Part shown: piece by piece, positions 1 to 6,779 of the stretch | Numbering within the stretch: position 1 is the stretch's first letter | How the letters are laid out: each line of letters begins with the position of its first letter | Origin: Actinomycetes bacterium | GTDB taxonomy: Bacteria > Actinomycetota > Actinomycetes > Actinomycetales > Cellulomonadaceae | DNA length: 16,872 nt | Assembly (NCBI GenBank): GCA_023389455.1 | Contig: JAEWEJ010000054.1 | Span: 1 to 16,872, forward strand | Reading direction: 5' to 3' | Program-made: the position numbers and the translations under genes | Notes under the pieces: generated by a model | What the model saw: only the letters and a program-made list of their open reading frames with translations | Databases searched by the model: none | What the model was told of the DNA's origin: nothing

Positions 1-87
1 ACCGACGGCCAGTACTTCGGCCCGGCCGCGATCGTCAACGCGCACCGCTTCATCTTCGACTCGCGCGACGACGCCGGCGAGCAGCGC
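1..87 (+). pseudogene. Fragment of a second, diverged sdhB, inverted relative to the sdh operon
   Basis: Frame 1 of the plus strand reads TDGQYFGPAAIVNAHRFIFD followed by SRDDAGEQR, which matches residues 188-216 of the complete SdhB encoded on the minus strand at 330-1115. I count 26 of 29 identical residues. At the DNA level 63 of the first 69 bases agree, and all six differences are synonymous (Gly, Pro, Ser and Arg codons). It is therefore not a simple fold-back copy of the neighbouring gene but a related sdhB sequence that has diverged under protein-level constraint. After GEQR the similarity stops and the plus-strand frame becomes nonsense, because the opposite strand now encodes a phosphotransferase-like protein. 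Only about 29 codons lie in the window. It may be a real paralogue fragment or foreign sequence joined by misassembly. Confidence 0.75.
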
Positions 88-252
88 GTGCACCGCGGGC
101 GTCCAGGGACCGCTCGGGCGCCGGACCGTCCGCCCGACGCGCACCGCGCCGCCGACGTTCCCGCCCGCGAGCGTCACCTCGGGGGCACCCGCGTCCGGCT
201 CGTCGTAGCGCGGCAGCGCGCGCAGGGCGTGCGGGAGGTCGTCGGTGGGCAC
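1..252 (-). CDS. N-terminal part of an aminoglycoside-phosphotransferase-like protein, chimeric at its left end
   Basis: A GTG at 252-250 opens a frame that stays open for 84 codons to the window edge. An in-frame TGA two codons upstream (258-256) limits how far upstream it can start. I see no convincing ribosome binding site. Residues 1-64 contain LAGGNVGGAVRVG, TVRRPSGPWTPAVHALL, which resembles the N-terminus of actinobacterial phosphotransferases of the APH/choline-kinase fold, where a Gly-rich start is followed by RRP.GPWTPAVHALL. The phosphate-binding and catalytic parts (HGD, D.D) would lie outside. From about residue 57 the coding strand is merely the antisense of the sdhB-like fragment at 1-87, so the last ~28 residues are probably not native. 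The gene follows sdhB on the same strand beyond a terminator-like hairpin. Family assignment rests on about 55 residues. Confidence 0.55.
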   Translation of the reverse strand, partial: MPTDDLPHALRALPRYDEPDAGAPEVTLAGGNVGGAVRVGRTVRRPSGPWTPAVHALLAGVVARVEDEAVRVDDRGRAEVLAVG

Positions 253-266
253 GCGTCAGGATGCCA

Positions 267-306
267 CGACGGGCGCCCACCCGGGTGCTCGGGAGGGCGC
301 CCGTCG
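267..306 (-). terminator. Perfect 12-bp inverted repeat downstream of sdhB
   Basis: CGACGGGCGCCC at 267-278 is exactly complementary to GGGCGCCCGTCG at 295-306, with a 16-base loop that itself contains ACCCGGGT. It lies 23 bases beyond the sdhB stop and before the phosphotransferase-like start. No T-run follows, which is common for actinobacterial terminators. It probably ends the sdhCDAB transcript. Confidence 0.6.
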
Positions 307-329
307 GCGCGCGTCGGTCGTGCGGTGCG

Positions 330-1115
330 TCAGAAGGCGCGCGTGATCATCGCGCGCTTGACCTCCTGGATCGCCTTGGTCACCTCGATGCCGCGGGGGC
401 AGGCCTCGGTGCAGTTGAAGGTCGTGCGGCACCGCCACACGCCCTCCTTGTCGTTGAGGATCTCGAGGCGCTGGGTCCCGCCCTCGTCACGGCTGTCGAA
501 GATGAAGCGGTGCGCGTTGACGATCGCGGCGGGGCCGAAGTACTGCCCGTCGGTCCAGAACACGGGGCAGGACGAGGTGCACGCGGCGCACAGGATGCAC
601 TTCGTGGTGTCGTCGTAGCGCTCGCGCTGCTCGGGGGACTGCAGACGCTCCTTGGTGGGCTCGGTGCCCGTGGTGACGAGGAACGGCATGATCTCGCGGT
701 AGGACGCGAAGAACGGCTCCATGTCGACCACGAGGTCCTTGATCACCGGCAGGCCCTTGATGGGCTCGACGAGGATCGGCTTGCTCGGGTCCAGGTCCTT
801 GAGCAGCGTCTTGCACGCCAGGCGGTTGCGGCCGTTGATGCGCATCGCGTCCGAGCCGCAGATGCCGTGCGCGCACGACCGGCGGAACGTCAGCGAGCCG
901 TCCTGCTCCCACTTGATCTTGTGCAGCGCGTCCAGGACGCGGTCGGTGCCGTGCACGTCGACGGTGAACTCGTCCCAGCGGGGCTCGGCCTCGAACGGCT
1001 CGCCGAACGCCGGGATCGCGTCGTCCGCCGGCAGGAACCGACGGATCCGCAGCGTGACCTGGAACGACGGGACGGCGCCGGCCTCGGGCGCGGGGGCTTC
1101 CACGGTGGCGGTCAT
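330..1115 (-). CDS. sdhB: Succinate dehydrogenase iron-sulfur subunit
   Basis: This 261-residue subunit carries electrons from the flavoprotein to the membrane quinone site in complex II. The ligand set is complete. The [2Fe-2S] cluster is held by C81, C86, D89 and C101 in SCAHGICGSD...C; Asp as third ligand is also seen in the E. coli enzyme. The [4Fe-4S] cluster uses C173, C176, C179 and C239. The [3Fe-4S] cluster uses C183, C229 and C235 (CILCAACTSSCP and CRTTFNCTEACPRGI). Residues 1-15 are a short extension before the ferredoxin-like domain. Its ATG shares one base with the sdhA stop (TGATG), so translation is coupled. It is the last gene of sdhCDAB, and a hairpin follows. Residues 188-216 are nearly duplicated, in inverted orientation, at the left edge of the window. 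Confidence 0.97.
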   Translation of the reverse strand: MTATVEAPAPEAGAVPSFQVTLRIRRFLPADDAIPAFGEPFEAEPRWDEFTVDVHGTDRVLDALHKIKWEQDGSLTFRRSCAHGICGSDAMRINGRNRLACKTLLKDLDPSKPILVEPIKGLPVIKDLVVDMEPFFASYREIMPFLVTTGTEPTKERLQSPEQRERYDDTTKCILCAACTSSCPVFWTDGQYFGPAAIVNAHRFIFDSRDEGGTQRLEILNDKEGVWRCRTTFNCTEACPRGIEVTKAIQEVKRAMITRAF

Positions 1116-2953
1116 CAGTACTTGCGCTCCATCGGCTGGTAGCGGGTGACGGTGACGGGCTTGGCCCCGAGGACCACCTGGTAGCCGTCGAAGGTCTCGG
1201 CCCGGCGGAACGACGCGTCGGAACCGGTGACGGTGGCGTCCGCGGCGCCGGCCGCGACCGGACGCCGGTAGGCCATCGTGTGCTGCATGAACCGGGAGTC
1301 GTCGCGGTCGGGGAAGTCCTCCCGGAAGTGGCCGCCGCGCGACTCCTCCCGGTTGAGCGCCCCGACGACGACGGTCTCGGCGATGTCGAGCAGGAAGCCG
1401 AGCTCGACGGCCTCGAGCAGGTCCGTGTTGAACGTGCGCGTCTTGTCCTGCACCGACACGGCCTCGTACCGCTTGCGCAGCGCCTTGATGTCGGACAGCG
1501 CCTGGGTCAGGGACTCGGACGTGCGGAACACCTGGGCGTTCGCGTCCATCGTCTCCTGCAGGTCGCGGCGGATGTCCGCCACGCGCTCGCCGTCGGGCCG
1601 GGTCCGGATGGTCTCCAGGTCGGCCTCGACGCCCTCGGCGGCGGCCGGGGGCAGGTCCACGAAGGACGCCGTCGCGGCGTAGGCGGCGGCCGACCGGCCG
1701 GCGCGCTTGCCGAAGACGTTGATGTCCAGCAGCGAGTTGGTGCCCAGCCGGTTGGAGCCGTGCACCGAGACGCAGGCGACCTCACCGGCGGCGTACAGGC
1801 CCTTGATGACGTCGGTCGGGTTGCGCAGCACCTCGCCCTCGATGTTCGTGGGGATGCCGCCCATGGCGTAGTGCGCCGTGGGGTAGACCGGCACCGGCTC
1901 GGTGTACGGCTCGATGCCGAGGTAGGTCCGCGCGAACTCGGTGATGTCCGGGAGCTTGGCGTCGATGTGCGCCGGCTCCAGGTGCGTGAGGTCGAGCAGG
2001 ACGTAGTCCTTGTTCGGGCCGGCGCCGCGGCCCTCGCGCACCTCGTTGGCCATCGACCGGGCGACGATGTCGCGCGGCGCGAGGTCCTTGATGGTGGGGG
2101 CGTAGCGCTCCATGAACCGCTCGCCGTCGGCGTTGCGCAGGATGCCGCCCTCGCCGCGGGCGGCCTCGGAGAGCAGGATGCCCAGGCCCGCCAGGCCGGT
2201 CGGGTGGAACTGGAAGAACTCCATGTCCTCCAGCGGGATGCCGCGGCGGTACGCCAGCGCCATGCCGTCACCGGTGAGGGTGTGCGCGTTCGACGTCGTC
2301 TTGTAGATCTTGCCCGCGCCGCCCGTGGCGAACACGACGGCCTTGGCCTGGAAGACGTGGATCTCGCCCGTGGCCAGCTCGTAGGCCACGACGCCGGTGG
2401 CGTTGACCTCCTCGCCGTCGGGCACGTCGCCCGTCGCGAGGTCGTGGTCCACCAGCAGGTCGAGCACGTAGAACTCGTTGAAGAACTCGACGTCGTTCTT
2501 CACGCACTGCTGGTAGAGCGTCTGCAGGATCATGTGACCCGTGCGGTCCGCGGCGTAGCAGGAGCGGCGCACGGCGGCCTCGCCGTGGTTGCGGGTGTGC
2601 CCGCCGAACCGGCGCTGGTCGATGCGGCCCTCGGGCGTGCGGTTGAACGGCAGGCCCATCTTCTCCAGGTCGAGCACCGCGTCGATGGCCTCCTTGGCCA
2701 TCACCTCGGCGGCGTCCTGGTCGACCAGGTAGTCACCGCCCTTGACGGTGTCGAACGTGTGCCACTCCCAGTTGTCCTCCTCGACGTTGGCCAGCGCGGC
2801 GCACATGCCGCCCTGTGCCGCGCCGGTGTGGGAGCGCGTGGGGTAGAGCTTGGAGATGACGGCGGTGCGCACGCGCGTCGAGGACTCGAGCGCGGCGCGC
2901 ATCCCGGCGCCGCCCGCGCCGACGATGACGACGTCGTACTGGTGGGTCTGCAT
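1115..2953 (-). CDS. sdhA: Succinate dehydrogenase flavoprotein subunit
   Basis: The 612-residue catalytic subunit oxidises succinate to fumarate on a covalently bound FAD at the cytoplasmic face. The FAD-binding GAGGAGM lies at 12-18 and is followed by SHTGAAQGG (41-49), in which H42 is the expected site of covalent FAD attachment. Substrate-site residues are recognisable: HPTG at 250-253, RGEGG at 266-270, the proton-shuttle Arg in PRD near 294, HYAMGG at 361-366 and SNRLGTNSLLD at 400-410. Length is normal for the family. The ATG at 2953 is preceded by AAGGAAGG at 2972-2965 with an 11-base spacer. A 36-base gap separates it from sdhD, and its stop overlaps the sdhB start by one base. The C-terminal capping domain ends with RYQPMERKY, as in actinobacterial homologues. 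Confidence 0.97.
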   Translation of the reverse strand: MQTHQYDVVIVGAGGAGMRAALESSTRVRTAVISKLYPTRSHTGAAQGGMCAALANVEEDNWEWHTFDTVKGGDYLVDQDAAEVMAKEAIDAVLDLEKMGLPFNRTPEGRIDQRRFGGHTRNHGEAAVRRSCYAADRTGHMILQTLYQQCVKNDVEFFNEFYVLDLLVDHDLATGDVPDGEEVNATGVVAYELATGEIHVFQAKAVVFATGGAGKIYKTTSNAHTLTGDGMALAYRRGIPLEDMEFFQFHPTGLAGLGILLSEAARGEGGILRNADGERFMERYAPTIKDLAPRDIVARSMANEVREGRGAGPNKDYVLLDLTHLEPAHIDAKLPDITEFARTYLGIEPYTEPVPVYPTAHYAMGGIPTNIEGEVLRNPTDVIKGLYAAGEVACVSVHGSNRLGTNSLLDINVFGKRAGRSAAAYAATASFVDLPPAAAEGVEADLETIRTRPDGERVADIRRDLQETMDANAQVFRTSESLTQALSDIKALRKRYEAVSVQDKTRTFNTDLLEAVELGFLLDIAETVVVGALNREESRGGHFREDFPDRDDSRFMQHTMAYRRPVAAGAADATVTGSDASFRRAETFDGYQVVLGAKPVTVTRYQPMERKY

Positions 2954-2989
2954 CGGCTGTGAGGCCTTCCTTGCTGGGACGTCCGGGGG

Positions 2990-3448
2990 TCAGGCCGTGC
3001 AGAACGAGGGCAGCAGGTCCGCCGGGCTGTTCGGGGGGCACGGGTCGAACGTGAAGATCACGAGCGTGCCGAGGACGATGACGACGACGGTCGCGGCGTA
3101 CAGGGCGAGCTTCAGCACCATGCGGGTGCCGTCCTTCTCCGCGTAGTCGTTGATGATCGTCCGCACGCCGTTGGTGCCGTGCAGCATGGCCAGCCACAGC
3201 ATGAGCAGGTCCCACACCTGCCAGAACGGCGAGGCCCACTTGCCGGCGACGAAGCCGAAGTCGATGGCGCTGATGCCCTCGCCCGCGATCAGGTTCACGA
3301 ACAGGTGGCCGAAGATCAGGACGACGAGCAGCACGCCCGACGCGCGCATGAACACCCAGCCGTACAGCTCGAAGTTGCCGCGCGTCGTGCGGCGCGACGG
3401 GCCCGGGCGCGACGCGCGCGGGGCCTTGGGATCGGCGATGGTGCTCAT
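2990..3448 (-). CDS. sdhD: Succinate dehydrogenase membrane anchor subunit
   Basis: This 152-residue membrane anchor of complex II has a charged N-terminus of about 28 residues and three hydrophobic segments, near 33-54, 76-97 and 108-132. H90 in MLHGTNGVRTIINDY is the likely axial haem ligand. D101-Y102 sits twelve residues further, the same spacing as H71 and the quinone-site Y83 of E. coli SdhD. The ATG overlaps the sdhC stop by one base (TGATG), which argues for translational coupling and fixes the start. It is encoded directly upstream of sdhA in the order sdhC-sdhD-sdhA-sdhB. Anchor subunits diverge quickly, so the call leans on position and the His/Asp-Tyr pattern as well as sequence. 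Confidence 0.92.
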   Translation of the reverse strand: MSTIADPKAPRASRPGPSRRTTRGNFELYGWVFMRASGVLLVVLIFGHLFVNLIAGEGISAIDFGFVAGKWASPFWQVWDLLMLWLAMLHGTNGVRTIINDYAEKDGTRMVLKLALYAATVVVIVLGTLVIFTFDPCPPNSPADLLPSFCTA

Positions 3449-3846
3449 CAGTGGCCCCCGAAGACGTTCATCAGGTGACGCGGCAGGAAGCCCGCCATCG
3501 TCACGACGACCAGGCCCAGGACGACCCACAGCATGACCCGCTGGTACCGCGGGCCCTTGGCCCAGAAGTCCACGAGGATCAGCCGGATGCCGTTGAAGGC
3601 GTGGAACACGATGGCGAGCACGAGCCCGGCCTCGCCGATGCCCATGATCGGGTTCTTGTACGTGCCGATCACGTCGTTGTACGCCTCGGGGGAGACCCGG
3701 ACCAGCGCCGTGTCGAGCACGTGCACGAGCAGGAAGAAGAAGATCGCGAAACCGGTGATGCGGTGCGCGACCCAGGACCACATGCCTTCGCGCCCGCGGT
3801 AGAGCGTTCCGGCCGGCCGCGCTGGCGCGGTGGGCGCTGAGGACAC
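3448..3846 (-). CDS. sdhC: Succinate dehydrogenase cytochrome b subunit
   Basis: This 132-residue integral membrane subunit helps bind haem b and quinone. HRITGFAIFFFLLVH (28-42) begins the first helix and corresponds to the HR.SG motif of SdhC proteins. HAFNGIRLILVDF (82-94) fits the family signature, with H82 as probable haem ligand paired with H90 of SdhD. A third hydrophobic stretch lies at 105-120. I start it at GTG 3846-3844 because AGGAGG sits at 3860-3855 with an ideal 8-base spacer. A longer open frame reaches an ATG at 4068, but that stretch is Arg/Pro-rich, has no homology I recognise and would extend through the promoter region. This is the first gene of the sdh operon. Confidence 0.93.
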   Translation of the reverse strand: MSSAPTAPARPAGTLYRGREGMWSWVAHRITGFAIFFFLLVHVLDTALVRVSPEAYNDVIGTYKNPIMGIGEAGLVLAIVFHAFNGIRLILVDFWAKGPRYQRVMLWVVLGLVVVTMAGFLPRHLMNVFGGH

Positions 3847-3904
3847 GGTGGGGGCCTCCTGTGGCGAGTTCGCGAAAAGGACGTCGATGTCCTGAAGTTC
3901 CCTC

Positions 3905-3910
3905 ACTGTA
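3905..3910 (-). promoter_or_regulatory. Candidate -10 element of the sdh operon promoter
   Basis: On the minus strand the hexamer TACAGT matches the actinobacterial TANNNT -10 pattern. It lies about 58 bases upstream of the sdhC GTG, and the 5' leader it would give includes the AGGAGG site. No good -35 is visible at 17-18 bases. The surrounding divergent gap (3847-4093) holds no gene that I can support. Confidence 0.3.
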
Positions 3911-4081
3911 ATGACCTGCGCCACGTCCGGACCCCGCGCGCCCGGGTGGCGTCGCAGCGTTGCGGCCGTTTGTGACCAACCCCACACCCCGGGCGGGTCC
4001 TCCCGGGACCTGGGTCCGTGGCGCCGCGCGACGGCCCGGGACGGGTGTGCCGACCCTGGCCACGGCACCGGGGTCGGCCAC

Positions 4082-4087
4082 TACGGT
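4082..4087 (+). promoter_or_regulatory. Candidate -10 element giving a leaderless manC transcript
   Basis: TACGGT fits TANNNT and ends exactly 6 bases before the manC ATG, so transcription would start at or next to the A of the start codon. No Shine-Dalgarno is present in front of the ATG, which agrees with a leaderless mRNA. A recognisable -35 is missing. Confidence 0.45.
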
Positions 4088-4093
4088 GTCGGC

Positions 4094-5212
4094 ATGCCGG
4101 ACGCACCCATCGCCGACTTCCACGCCGTCGTCCCCGCCGGGGGTGCCGGTACCCGCCTGTGGCCGCTGTCGCGCGCGGGCCACCCCAAGTTCCTGCTCGA
4201 CCTCACCGGCAGCGGCCGGACGCTGCTGCAGGCCACGGTCGACCGCCTCCTGCCGCTCACCGGCGCGGGCCACGTGCTGGTGGTGACGGGCGCGCGGCAC
4301 GCCGCCGCGGTGGCCGACCAGCTGCCCGGGCTGGGCCCGGAGCACGTGCTGGCCGAGCCGAGCCCCCGGGACTCCATGGCGGCGATCGGCCTCGCGGCCG
4401 CCGTGCTGGCGCAGCGGCACGGCCCGGACGTCGTCCTCGGGTCGTTCGCGGCCGACCACGTCATCACGGGGCTGCCCGCGTTCGAGGCGACGATCCGCGA
4501 GGCCGTCGCCGCGGCGCGCACCGGCGCGGTCGTCACGGTCGGCATCCGGGCGACCGGGCCGTCGACCGCGTTCGGCTACGTGCAGGCGGGCGAGCCGCTC
4601 GGTGCCCCCGGCGCCCCGAGCGCCCGGCGTGCCGTCGGGTTCACCGAGAAGCCCGACGCGCGGACGGCCGCGGAGTACCTCGCCGCGGGCGGGTACAGCT
4701 GGAACGCGGGCATGTTCGTCGTGCGGGTGGGTGTCCTGCTGGACCACCTCGCCACGCAGCTTCCTGCGCTGCACGACGGCCTGCGCCGGATCGCCGCCGC
4801 GTGGGACACCGACGAGCGCGACGCCCGGCTCGCCGACACCTGGCCCGGGCTGACGAGGATCGCGATCGACCACGCCATCGCCGAGCCCGTCGCGGCCGCC
4901 GGCGGTGTCGCCGTCGTGCCCGGCACCTTCGGCTGGGACGACGTGGGCGACTTCGCGTCCCTCGGCACGCTCCTCGGCGAGGGCGACGAGGACAGCGGCC
5001 CGACCCTCGGCGACCAGGGCCTGGTGCTGCGGATCGGTGCGGACGGTGCCGTCGTCGCCACGGGCGGGCGCACCGTCAGCGTCGTCGGCGTCCCGGGCGC
5101 CGTGGTCGTCGACACGCCGGACGCCGTCCTGGTGACCACGCGCGCGCACGCGCAGGAGGTCAAGGCTGCGGTGGACGCCTGGCGCGCGCGAGGACGCGAC
5201 GACCTGCTCTGA
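4094..5212 (+). CDS. manC: Mannose-1-phosphate guanylyltransferase
   Basis: This 372-residue cytoplasmic enzyme makes GDP-mannose from mannose-1-phosphate and GTP, the donor for mannosylated glycolipids, glycans and glycoproteins of actinobacterial envelopes. The nucleotidyltransferase signature VVPAGGAGTRLWPLSR (12-27) with PKFLL is followed by SFAADHVI (117-124), FTEKPDA (183-189), SWNAGMF (202-208) and GTFGWDDVGDF (277-287), the standard order in GDP-mannose pyrophosphorylases. D121 is the expected metal-binding acidic residue. There is no C-terminal cupin isomerase domain, so it is the single-function form. The ATG at 4094 is supported by the adjacent -10 hexamer rather than by a ribosome binding site. 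It is divergent from the sdh operon and is ended by a strong hairpin. A related sugar-1-phosphate nucleotidyltransferase is possible but less likely. Confidence 0.9.
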   Translation: MPDAPIADFHAVVPAGGAGTRLWPLSRAGHPKFLLDLTGSGRTLLQATVDRLLPLTGAGHVLVVTGARHAAAVADQLPGLGPEHVLAEPSPRDSMAAIGLAAAVLAQRHGPDVVLGSFAADHVITGLPAFEATIREAVAAARTGAVVTVGIRATGPSTAFGYVQAGEPLGAPGAPSARRAVGFTEKPDARTAAEYLAAGGYSWNAGMFVVRVGVLLDHLATQLPALHDGLRRIAAAWDTDERDARLADTWPGLTRIAIDHAIAEPVAAAGGVAVVPGTFGWDDVGDFASLGTLLGEGDEDSGPTLGDQGLVLRIGADGAVVATGGRTVSVVGVPGAVVVDTPDAVLVTTRAHAQEVKAAVDAWRARGRDDLL

Positions 5213-5219
5213 GGCTGCG

Positions 5220-5265
5220 CGCCGTGGGCCGCGCCCGACCCGCCGGGCGGGCGCGGCGCACGGCG
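5220..5265 (+). terminator. Two-part GC-rich hairpin after manC
   Basis: CGCCGTG (5220-5226) pairs with CACGGCG (5259-5265), and CGCGCCCG (5230-5237) pairs with CGGGCGCG (5248-5255). A 3x3 internal loop and a 10-base apical loop complete it. It starts 8 bases after the manC stop and ends just before the next gene's -10 hexamer, so it probably insulates manC from the hydrolase gene. Confidence 0.65.
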
Positions 5266-5266
5266 A

Positions 5267-5272
5267 TACCCT
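5267..5272 (+). promoter_or_regulatory. Candidate -10 element giving a leaderless hydrolase transcript
   Basis: TACCCT (TANNNT) ends exactly 6 bases before the ATG at 5279, the same spacing as at manC, and immediately follows the manC terminator. No Shine-Dalgarno precedes the ATG. The arrangement supports both an independent promoter and the chosen start codon. Confidence 0.45.
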
Positions 5273-5278
5273 CGGACA

Positions 5279-6565
5279 ATGCCCGCCACCTCCGTCGACC
5301 AGCCGCCCGTGCCCGTGAGCGCCGAGGACGTGCCCCCGCTCGGCACACTGGCCCCGGAGCCCACTCAGCCGCAGGCGCGCACCCTCGCCGGTGTGCTCGA
5401 CGCGCTGCGACCCGAGCTCGTCTCGATCCGGCGCGACCTGCACGCCCACCCCGAGCTGGGGCGCACCGAGGAGCGCACGACGCGTGTGGTGGCGGACCGG
5501 CTGCGGGCGGAGGGCCTCGAGCCGCACCTGCTGCCGGGCTCGGGCCTCTGGTGCGACATCGGCCCGTCGGTCAGCGCCTTGGGCGCGCGACGGGTCGCGC
5601 TGCGTGCCGACCTCGACGGTCTGCCGGTGCCCGACACGTGCGGGCTGCCGTGGGCGTCGGCCCACCGGGGCGTCGCGCACGCCTGCGGGCACGACGTCCA
5701 CACGACGGCGGTGCTCGGCGCCGGGCTCGCGCTGGCGCGCGTCGCCGCGCTCGGCGGGTCGGACGTCGGGGTGCGGCTGATCTTCCAGCCGGCCGAGGAG
5801 GTGCAGCCCGGCGGCTCGATCGACGTCATCAACGAGGGCGGGCTCGACGGCGTCGGGGAGATCTTCGCGGTGCACTGCGACCCGAAGCTCGACGTCGGGC
5901 TGGTCGGCACGCGCATCGGTCCCATCACGTCGGCCTCGGACGAGGTCACCGTGACGGTCACCGGCGCCGGGGGTCACACCTCCCGGCCCCACCTGACGGG
6001 CGACGTGGTGTTCGCGCTCGGCCAGGTCATCACGCAGGTCCCCGCGATCCTCGGACGCCGGCTGGACCCGCGCTCGGGCGTCAACCTCACCTGGGGCGCC
6101 GTGCGGGCGGGGACCGTGCACAACGCGATCCCCTCGACGGGCACCGTCATGGGGACGCTGCGCTGTCTCGACGTGCGCGCGTGGGAGCGGGCCTCGGCCG
6201 TGTTCGAGCAGGCCGTCGCCGACGTCGTGCACCCGCTGGGCGTCGAGGTCGAGGTCAAGCACCAGCGCGGCGTCCCCCCGGTCGAGAACCGTGCCGAGAG
6301 CACGGCCGTGCTCGAGGCTGCGGCGCAGGACGTGCTGGGGCACGACGCGGTGCGCCTGACCGAGCAGTCGCTCGGCGGCGAGGACTTCGCCTGGTACCTC
6401 ACGAAGGTGCCCGGGGCGATGGCGAGGCTGGGAACCCGCACCCCCGGTGGGCACACCTACGACATCCACCAGGGCGACCTGCGGGTGGACGAGCGCGCGG
6501 TCGAGGCAGGGGCGCTGCTGCTCGCGCGGGCGGCCCAGCTGGCCGCGCGGCGCGGGCGGGTCTGA
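5279..6565 (+). CDS. M20 family metallopeptidase / amidohydrolase
   Basis: A 428-residue zinc-dependent amidohydrolase of the M20D type (IAA-amino acid hydrolase, hippurate hydrolase and N-acyl-amino-acid amidohydrolase relatives), which cleaves N-acylated amino acids. The exact substrate cannot be told from sequence. The catalytic domain begins at IRRDLHAHPELG (50-61). Metal and catalytic residues are visible: C136, H138, D139 and H141 in ACGHDVHTTAVLG, E173-E174 in FQPAEE and H199 in AVHCD. The dimerisation lid carries GAGGHTSRPH (229-238), and LGGEDFAWYL lies near the C-terminus. The usual terminal HHP.FD..E motif reads IHQGDLRVDE here. The first ~35 residues are a Pro-rich extension before the fold. 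The leaderless promoter favours this ATG, but a later start is possible. It stands alone between hairpin-terminated manC and the nucleoside cluster. Confidence 0.88.
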   Translation: MPATSVDQPPVPVSAEDVPPLGTLAPEPTQPQARTLAGVLDALRPELVSIRRDLHAHPELGRTEERTTRVVADRLRAEGLEPHLLPGSGLWCDIGPSVSALGARRVALRADLDGLPVPDTCGLPWASAHRGVAHACGHDVHTTAVLGAGLALARVAALGGSDVGVRLIFQPAEEVQPGGSIDVINEGGLDGVGEIFAVHCDPKLDVGLVGTRIGPITSASDEVTVTVTGAGGHTSRPHLTGDVVFALGQVITQVPAILGRRLDPRSGVNLTWGAVRAGTVHNAIPSTGTVMGTLRCLDVRAWERASAVFEQAVADVVHPLGVEVEVKHQRGVPPVENRAESTAVLEAAAQDVLGHDAVRLTEQSLGGEDFAWYLTKVPGAMARLGTRTPGGHTYDIHQGDLRVDERAVEAGALLLARAAQLAARRGRV

Positions 6566-6609
6566 TCCGTCCGTATCGACCCGCGGACACGTCGCCCGAA
6601 GGGCGGGAA

Positions 6610-6636
6610 CAGGTTGCGAATTCATCACGGAACCTG
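6610..6636. promoter_or_regulatory. Inverted repeat upstream of the nucleoside cluster, possible operator
   Basis: CAGGTT (6610-6615) and AACCTG (6631-6636) form perfect 6-bp arms around a 15-base spacer containing GAATTC. It lies 45 bases after the hydrolase stop and upstream of the -10 candidates for the lipoprotein gene. It could bind a repressor or form a weak hairpin. No regulator is identified. Confidence 0.25.
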
Positions 6637-6678
6637 CGGGGATACCCGTCGGTAACGTGGCCGTGACGCGGGGGTGTC

Positions 6679-6684
6679 TAGGGT
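6679..6684 (+). promoter_or_regulatory. Candidate -10 element for the nucleoside lipoprotein gene
   Basis: TAGGGT matches TANNNT and would give a 5' leader of roughly 90 bases before the GTG at 6780. A second match, TAACGT, lies at 6653-6658. Neither has a clear -35. The whole gap 6566-6779 contains no supportable gene. Confidence 0.3.
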
Positions 6685-6779
6685 CGCTGGTGATCCCGTC
6701 GGCGGCGGAACGGTCGGCGTACCCACCCGGCACCGCTCCACGCGGGACGGCGTGACCTCGAGAACATGGAGACAACGGC

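Noticed and set aside
50..280. A 76-residue minus-strand ORF starting at ATG 280
   Set aside because: It is Arg-rich and out of frame with the APH-like reading that starts at GTG 252, whose sequence is far more protein-like.
3969..3976. TTTGTGAC resembling half of a redox-regulator (Rex) site between sdhC and manC
   Set aside because: Only one half-site is present; the complementary TTCACAA half is missing at the expected spacing.
3847..4068. Upstream extension of sdhC to an ATG at 4068
   Set aside because: The extra 74 residues lack family similarity and would cross the presumed promoter, while GTG 3846 has an ideal AGGAGG at 8-base spacing.
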